DNA of 8,307 nt from assembly GCA_003021915.1 (NCBI GenBank), contig PXOY01000009.1, forward strand, positions 1 to 8,307. Reading direction: 5' to 3'. The stretch is from Parcubacteria group bacterium SW_4_49_11 (GTDB lineage Bacteria > Patescibacteriota > Minisyncoccia > SW-4-49-11). The position numbers and the translations under genes are program-made. Of this stretch, positions 6,072 to 8,307 are shown in pieces; the stretch's first letter is position 1; each line of letters starts with the position of its first letter. The notes beneath the pieces were generated by a model, which saw only the letters and a list, made by a program, of their open reading frames with translations, did no database searches and was not told the DNA's origin.

Positions 6072-6566
6072 ATGGCTTCCCCGAAAACCGTTAGGTGTCG
6101 AGAGATTAACGGAGAATTATCCGATCCCATACCAGTTGACTGGCTCACCGATAGAATTTCCGTATACGGCATCATCATACAAAACAACTACGTACTCCTC
6201 GTTCCCCAATGGGACGGGTACGACTTTCCCGGCGGTGGGAAAGACCACGGCGAAACATTACCGGAAACGCTTGTACGAGAATGCCGGGAGGAAACAGGAC
6301 TCACCGTCCAACAAGACTCTCTTGTATCAGTCTCCGAAGACTTTTTTATCCATCCGTACAAACGAGACTACCACCACACGATCCTGATATATTACAGCGC
6401 TACGGTGATCGGCGGAACGTTATCGAGCTCTGGCTTTGATGAGCATGAACAACAGTACGCGCAAAAAGCGAAATGGATCCCACTTCAGACCGTTCCTCAC
6501 CTAAGCTTTTACAATCCGGTGGATAGTGTCACGTTAATTCAGTACGTACAATCTCAAGTCGCGTGA
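6072..6566 (+). CDS. Nudix hydrolase
   Basis: A 164-residue Nudix-superfamily protein that would hydrolyse a nucleoside diphosphate linked to another group, using Mg2+ or a similar metal. The Nudix box G-x5-E-x7-RE-x-x-EE-x-G-x is complete at residues 55-77 (GGKDHGE, then RECREETGL), with Cys71 in a position usually filled by Ile, Leu or Val. Glu70, Glu73 and Glu74 are the expected metal and catalytic residues. Beta strands on both sides (VYGIIIQNNYVLLVP and HTILIYYSATV) fit a single compact Nudix fold. Substrate cannot be told from the sequence; candidates include damaged NTPs, ADP-sugars and dinucleotide polyphosphates. It starts 8 nt after the aspS stop with no Shine-Dalgarno, which suggests translational coupling in one transcript. 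It ends on TGA, supporting the standard genetic code. Confidence 0.9.
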   Translation: MASPKTVRCREINGELSDPIPVDWLTDRISVYGIIIQNNYVLLVPQWDGYDFPGGGKDHGETLPETLVRECREETGLTVQQDSLVSVSEDFFIHPYKRDYHHTILIYYSATVIGGTLSSSGFDEHEQQYAQKAKWIPLQTVPHLSFYNPVDSVTLIQYVQSQVA

Positions 6567-6674
6567 ATACCACCGATATGTGCCGTACATATACAAAACG
6601 CTCTAGGTAAACACGCCGATGTGTACTACAATACAACAAAGGTTACCACCTCTAAAAACTGATATTCACATGAT
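6567..6674 (+). promoter_or_regulatory. Intergenic region with weak promoter-like site before the GH13 gene
   Basis: This 108-nt gap holds TACAAT (6627-6632, five of six matches to TATAAT) but only a poor -35 (TAGGTA at 6604-6609, 17-nt spacing). A small hairpin, ATATGT-GCCGT-ACATAT (6576-6592), follows the Nudix stop, but it lacks a T run and is not a convincing terminator. No Shine-Dalgarno precedes ATG 6675. The GH13 gene may have its own weak promoter or be read through from aspS. Confidence 0.3.
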
Positions 6675-8117
6675 ATGAACCTCAAGAATCAGATCCAGCT
6701 GATAGCCTATCCCAATCGTATTGGAACCGATCTTAGCGATTTGGCCACCACCCTCGAGACCGACTTACCGGACGTTATTAAAGGAGTTCATATCCTCCCC
6801 ATGTACCCCTCGAACGCCGATGCGGGGTTTTCTCCGCTCACGCACACCGAAGTTGAACCCGAATACGGAACGTGGCAAGACATTGAGCGTATTGCAGAAC
6901 AATTTGATTTGTGCGTGGATGTAATCCTGAATCATATTTCCGATAAATCGGATGAGTTTCAAGACTTTTTAGAAAAGGGCGAAGATTCCGAGTACGCCGA
7001 GATGTTCATTGAGGTGGATGAACTCGGTCCCATCTCGGATGAGGATCTTTCCAAAATACACATCAGGAAAGAAAAATCGCCGTTTTATACGGTAACGTTA
7101 AACAACGGACGTGAAGTGCGATTGTGGACTACCTTTTCCGAGCACCAGATTGATCTTGATTACCGTTCGGAAAAAACACTTGAACTCATGGATAAATACC
7201 TGACGCTCTTAATGGATAAAGGGGCCAATCTGTTTCGCTTGGATGCATTCGGGTATGTAACCAAAGAAATCGGTACGTCCTGCTTCCTCATCGAACCCGA
7301 AATTTATCATACCTTGGAGTGGTTTAAAGAGAAAGCCCAACAACGCAACGCCGAGATTCTGCCGGAAGTACATGATCATCCGTCGTATCAGTACGCCATT
7401 GCCTCGCGTGATATGTATGCGTACGGGTTTGCTCTTCCGCCTCTGGTTTTGAACGCGTATCTCGCCCAAGACTCCGAACATCTGCAAAACTGGCTGCGTA
7501 TGTGTCCGCATAAACAGATTACTGTGCTGGACACGCACGATGGTATTGCCATCCCGGATGTTGAAGGGTTGATTCCGCCCGATGATTTGCAACCACTCCT
7601 TGATAACCTGGAAACCCGGAGCGGAAGCCCTATTATGCGTAAAATGGCGGGCAACGCTCACAGTGTAGGAGCTATCTACCAAATAACGTGTACGTTTTTT
7701 GACGCGCTCAGGCAAGACGAAGACGCGTACATAGGGGCACGCGCGATTCAGTTCTTTACGCCCGGAATTCCGCAAGTGTATTATGTAGGGTTGGTAGCCG
7801 ATGAAAATAACCACGAACTTGTAGAAGAAAGCGGCGAAATCCGAGACATTAACCGCCATTACTACACGCTTGAAGAGTGGCGAGATAAACTGAACACTCC
7901 CGTAACCCAACGGTTATTTACCCTGATGAAGTTCAGAAACGAGTACCCGGCCTTCAACGGCGCATTCGAGCTACACACCTCCGGGAAAACCGAGTTAAGA
8001 CTTACCTGGACAACCAATAACGCTTGGTGCCAACTCGACGTTGATTTTGCCTCACCGCACGCTCACATCACCTATCTTGACACACAAACCGGTGACACGC
8101 GTTCGTTCACGGTCTAG
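6675..8117 (+). CDS. Sucrose-phosphorylase-type glycoside phosphorylase (GH13 subfamily 18)
   Basis: A 480-residue cytosolic enzyme of the alpha-amylase superfamily, predicted to split an alpha-glucoside with phosphate into alpha-glucose-1-phosphate plus the freed acceptor, saving ATP. It aligns along its length, from memory, with Bifidobacterium sucrose phosphorylase (504 residues): IQLIAYPNRIG, GVHILPMYP, DAGFSP, VILNHISD, TVLDTHDGI, PGIPQVYYVG and DINRHYY. The catalytic triad is Asp190 (nucleophile, FRLDAFGY), Glu231 (acid/base, EILPEVH) and Asp289 (TVLDTHDG). Donor-site residues Asp49, His87, Arg188, His288, Gln336 and Arg394 are kept. Acceptor-site positions differ: His129, Arg131 and Ala333 replace Tyr132, Pro134 and Asp342 of the Bifidobacterium enzyme. 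The substrate may therefore be sucrose-6-phosphate, glucosylglycerate, glucosylglycerol or something else, so I give no gene symbol. The start fits the family N-terminus (MxxKxQxQLI). Confidence 0.88.
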   Translation: MNLKNQIQLIAYPNRIGTDLSDLATTLETDLPDVIKGVHILPMYPSNADAGFSPLTHTEVEPEYGTWQDIERIAEQFDLCVDVILNHISDKSDEFQDFLEKGEDSEYAEMFIEVDELGPISDEDLSKIHIRKEKSPFYTVTLNNGREVRLWTTFSEHQIDLDYRSEKTLELMDKYLTLLMDKGANLFRLDAFGYVTKEIGTSCFLIEPEIYHTLEWFKEKAQQRNAEILPEVHDHPSYQYAIASRDMYAYGFALPPLVLNAYLAQDSEHLQNWLRMCPHKQITVLDTHDGIAIPDVEGLIPPDDLQPLLDNLETRSGSPIMRKMAGNAHSVGAIYQITCTFFDALRQDEDAYIGARAIQFFTPGIPQVYYVGLVADENNHELVEESGEIRDINRHYYTLEEWRDKLNTPVTQRLFTLMKFRNEYPAFNGAFELHTSGKTELRLTWTTNNAWCQLDVDFASPHAHITYLDTQTGDTRSFTV

Positions 8118-8145
8118 TCAATCTTAGAGGCTCTTCCAGAATTCT

Positions 8146-8151
8146 TATACT
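8146..8151 (+). promoter_or_regulatory. Possible -10 element before the inverted repeat
   Basis: TATACT (five of six matches to TATAAT) is placed so that transcription would begin near 8158-8160, exactly where the long inverted repeat starts. The -35 at 17-nt spacing, CTTAGA (8123-8128), matches only three of six positions. Suggestive of a small structured RNA but weak. Confidence 0.2.
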
Positions 8152-8159
8152 CATTATGT

Positions 8160-8242
8160 ATCTCGGGATATGGCTTCTATGAACGAACCGGGGCTATGGG
8201 TGGGTAGGCATTGTGTAGTGAATATAAGCCATATCCCGAGAT
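8160..8242. repeat. Long inverted repeat with G-rich loop
   Basis: TCTCGGGATATGGCTT (8161-8176) is perfectly complementary to AAGCCATATCCCGAGA (8226-8241), and A8160 can pair with T8242, giving a 17-bp stem around a 49-nt loop (8177-8225). The loop carries G runs at 8190-8193, 8198-8200, 8202-8204 and 8207-8208. There is no T run on either side, so it does not look like an intrinsic terminator. It does not match tRNA, SRP RNA or any riboswitch that I recognise. It could be a structured small RNA, a 5' leader of a gene beyond the window, or a miniature inverted-repeat element. The rest of 8118-8307 holds no gene that I can see. Confidence 0.75.
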
Positions 8243-8273
8243 TATACCCCTACTTCACAGTAACCGAACGTAT

Positions 8274-8302
8274 ATTTTTGAGATGACTTCTAGTGATGTC
8301 AA
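8274..8302 (-). promoter_or_regulatory. Possible minus-strand promoter at right edge
   Basis: On the minus strand a perfect TTGACA (8302-8297), a 17-nt spacer and AAAAAT (8279-8274, four of six matches to TATAAT) point leftward into the inverted repeat. A second perfect TATAAT (8246-8241) overlaps the arm but has no good -35. No minus-strand gene follows, so the product, if any, would be a non-coding RNA or antisense to the GH13 gene. Confidence 0.25.
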
Positions 8303-8307
8303 TCTAT

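Noticed and set aside
7209..7910. Minus-strand ORF of 233 codons inside the GH13 gene
   Set aside because: Long, but wholly antisense to a gene with an intact catalytic triad; no recognisable domain or ribosome binding site.
8160..8242. Inverted repeat as the GH13 gene's terminator
   Set aside because: The loop is 49 nt and no T tract follows either arm.
8113..8305. Related sequences TCTAGTCAATCT (8113-8124) and TCTAGTGATGTCAATCT (8289-8305) as target-site duplication around the inverted repeat
   Set aside because: The copies differ by a 5-nt insertion, the left one includes the GH13 stop codon, and neither abuts the repeat arms; chance is a sufficient explanation.

Overview
The window looks like a piece of a bacterial chromosome with roughly balanced G+C (judged by eye). 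It most resembles the Candidate Phyla Radiation (Patescibacteria). That placement is inference. It rests mainly on the short, archaeal-type AspRS whose motifs resemble CPR versions I remember, plus a many-pass DUF2339-type membrane protein and sparse Shine-Dalgarno signals. The standard code (TGA = stop) fits: none of the six long genes has an internal TGA, and the Nudix gene ends on TGA at a natural place.

Layout. Positions 1-178 are non-coding. They hold a strikingly regular array of RTRTATC heptamers, spaced 11 or 21-22 nt apart and alternating with 4-nt spacers or small hairpins of varied sequence, then a triple GCTACNT repeat running into T6. On the minus strand, read right to left, come argS (4726-2885), nfo (2805-1963) and a DUF2339-like membrane protein (1894-179). 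On the plus strand come aspS (4822-6063), a Nudix hydrolase 8 nt later (6072-6566) and a GH13 sucrose-phosphorylase-type enzyme (6675-8117). Positions 8118-8307 are non-coding and contain a perfect 16-bp inverted repeat around a G-rich 49-nt loop.

The hub is the 95-bp divergent region between argS and aspS. Two synthetase promoters appear to share the same -10 bases on opposite strands, and a 7-codon leader ORF with a strong Shine-Dalgarno precedes argS. The genes are otherwise a mix: two tRNA charging enzymes, one base-excision-repair nuclease, one nucleotide-type hydrolase, one alpha-glucoside phosphorylase that would yield glucose-1-phosphate, and one membrane protein of unknown role.

Most worth a second look: (1) the heptamer/hairpin array at the left edge, whose G.T-tolerant pairings favour folding of the plus strand and whose neighbouring hairpins compete for shared heptamers; (2) an in-frame loss of about 24 residues in AspRS that removes the end of motif 1 and the substrate-binding flipping loop; (3) the argS leader ORF; (4) changed acceptor-site residues in the sucrose-phosphorylase-like enzyme; (5) the right-edge inverted repeat.
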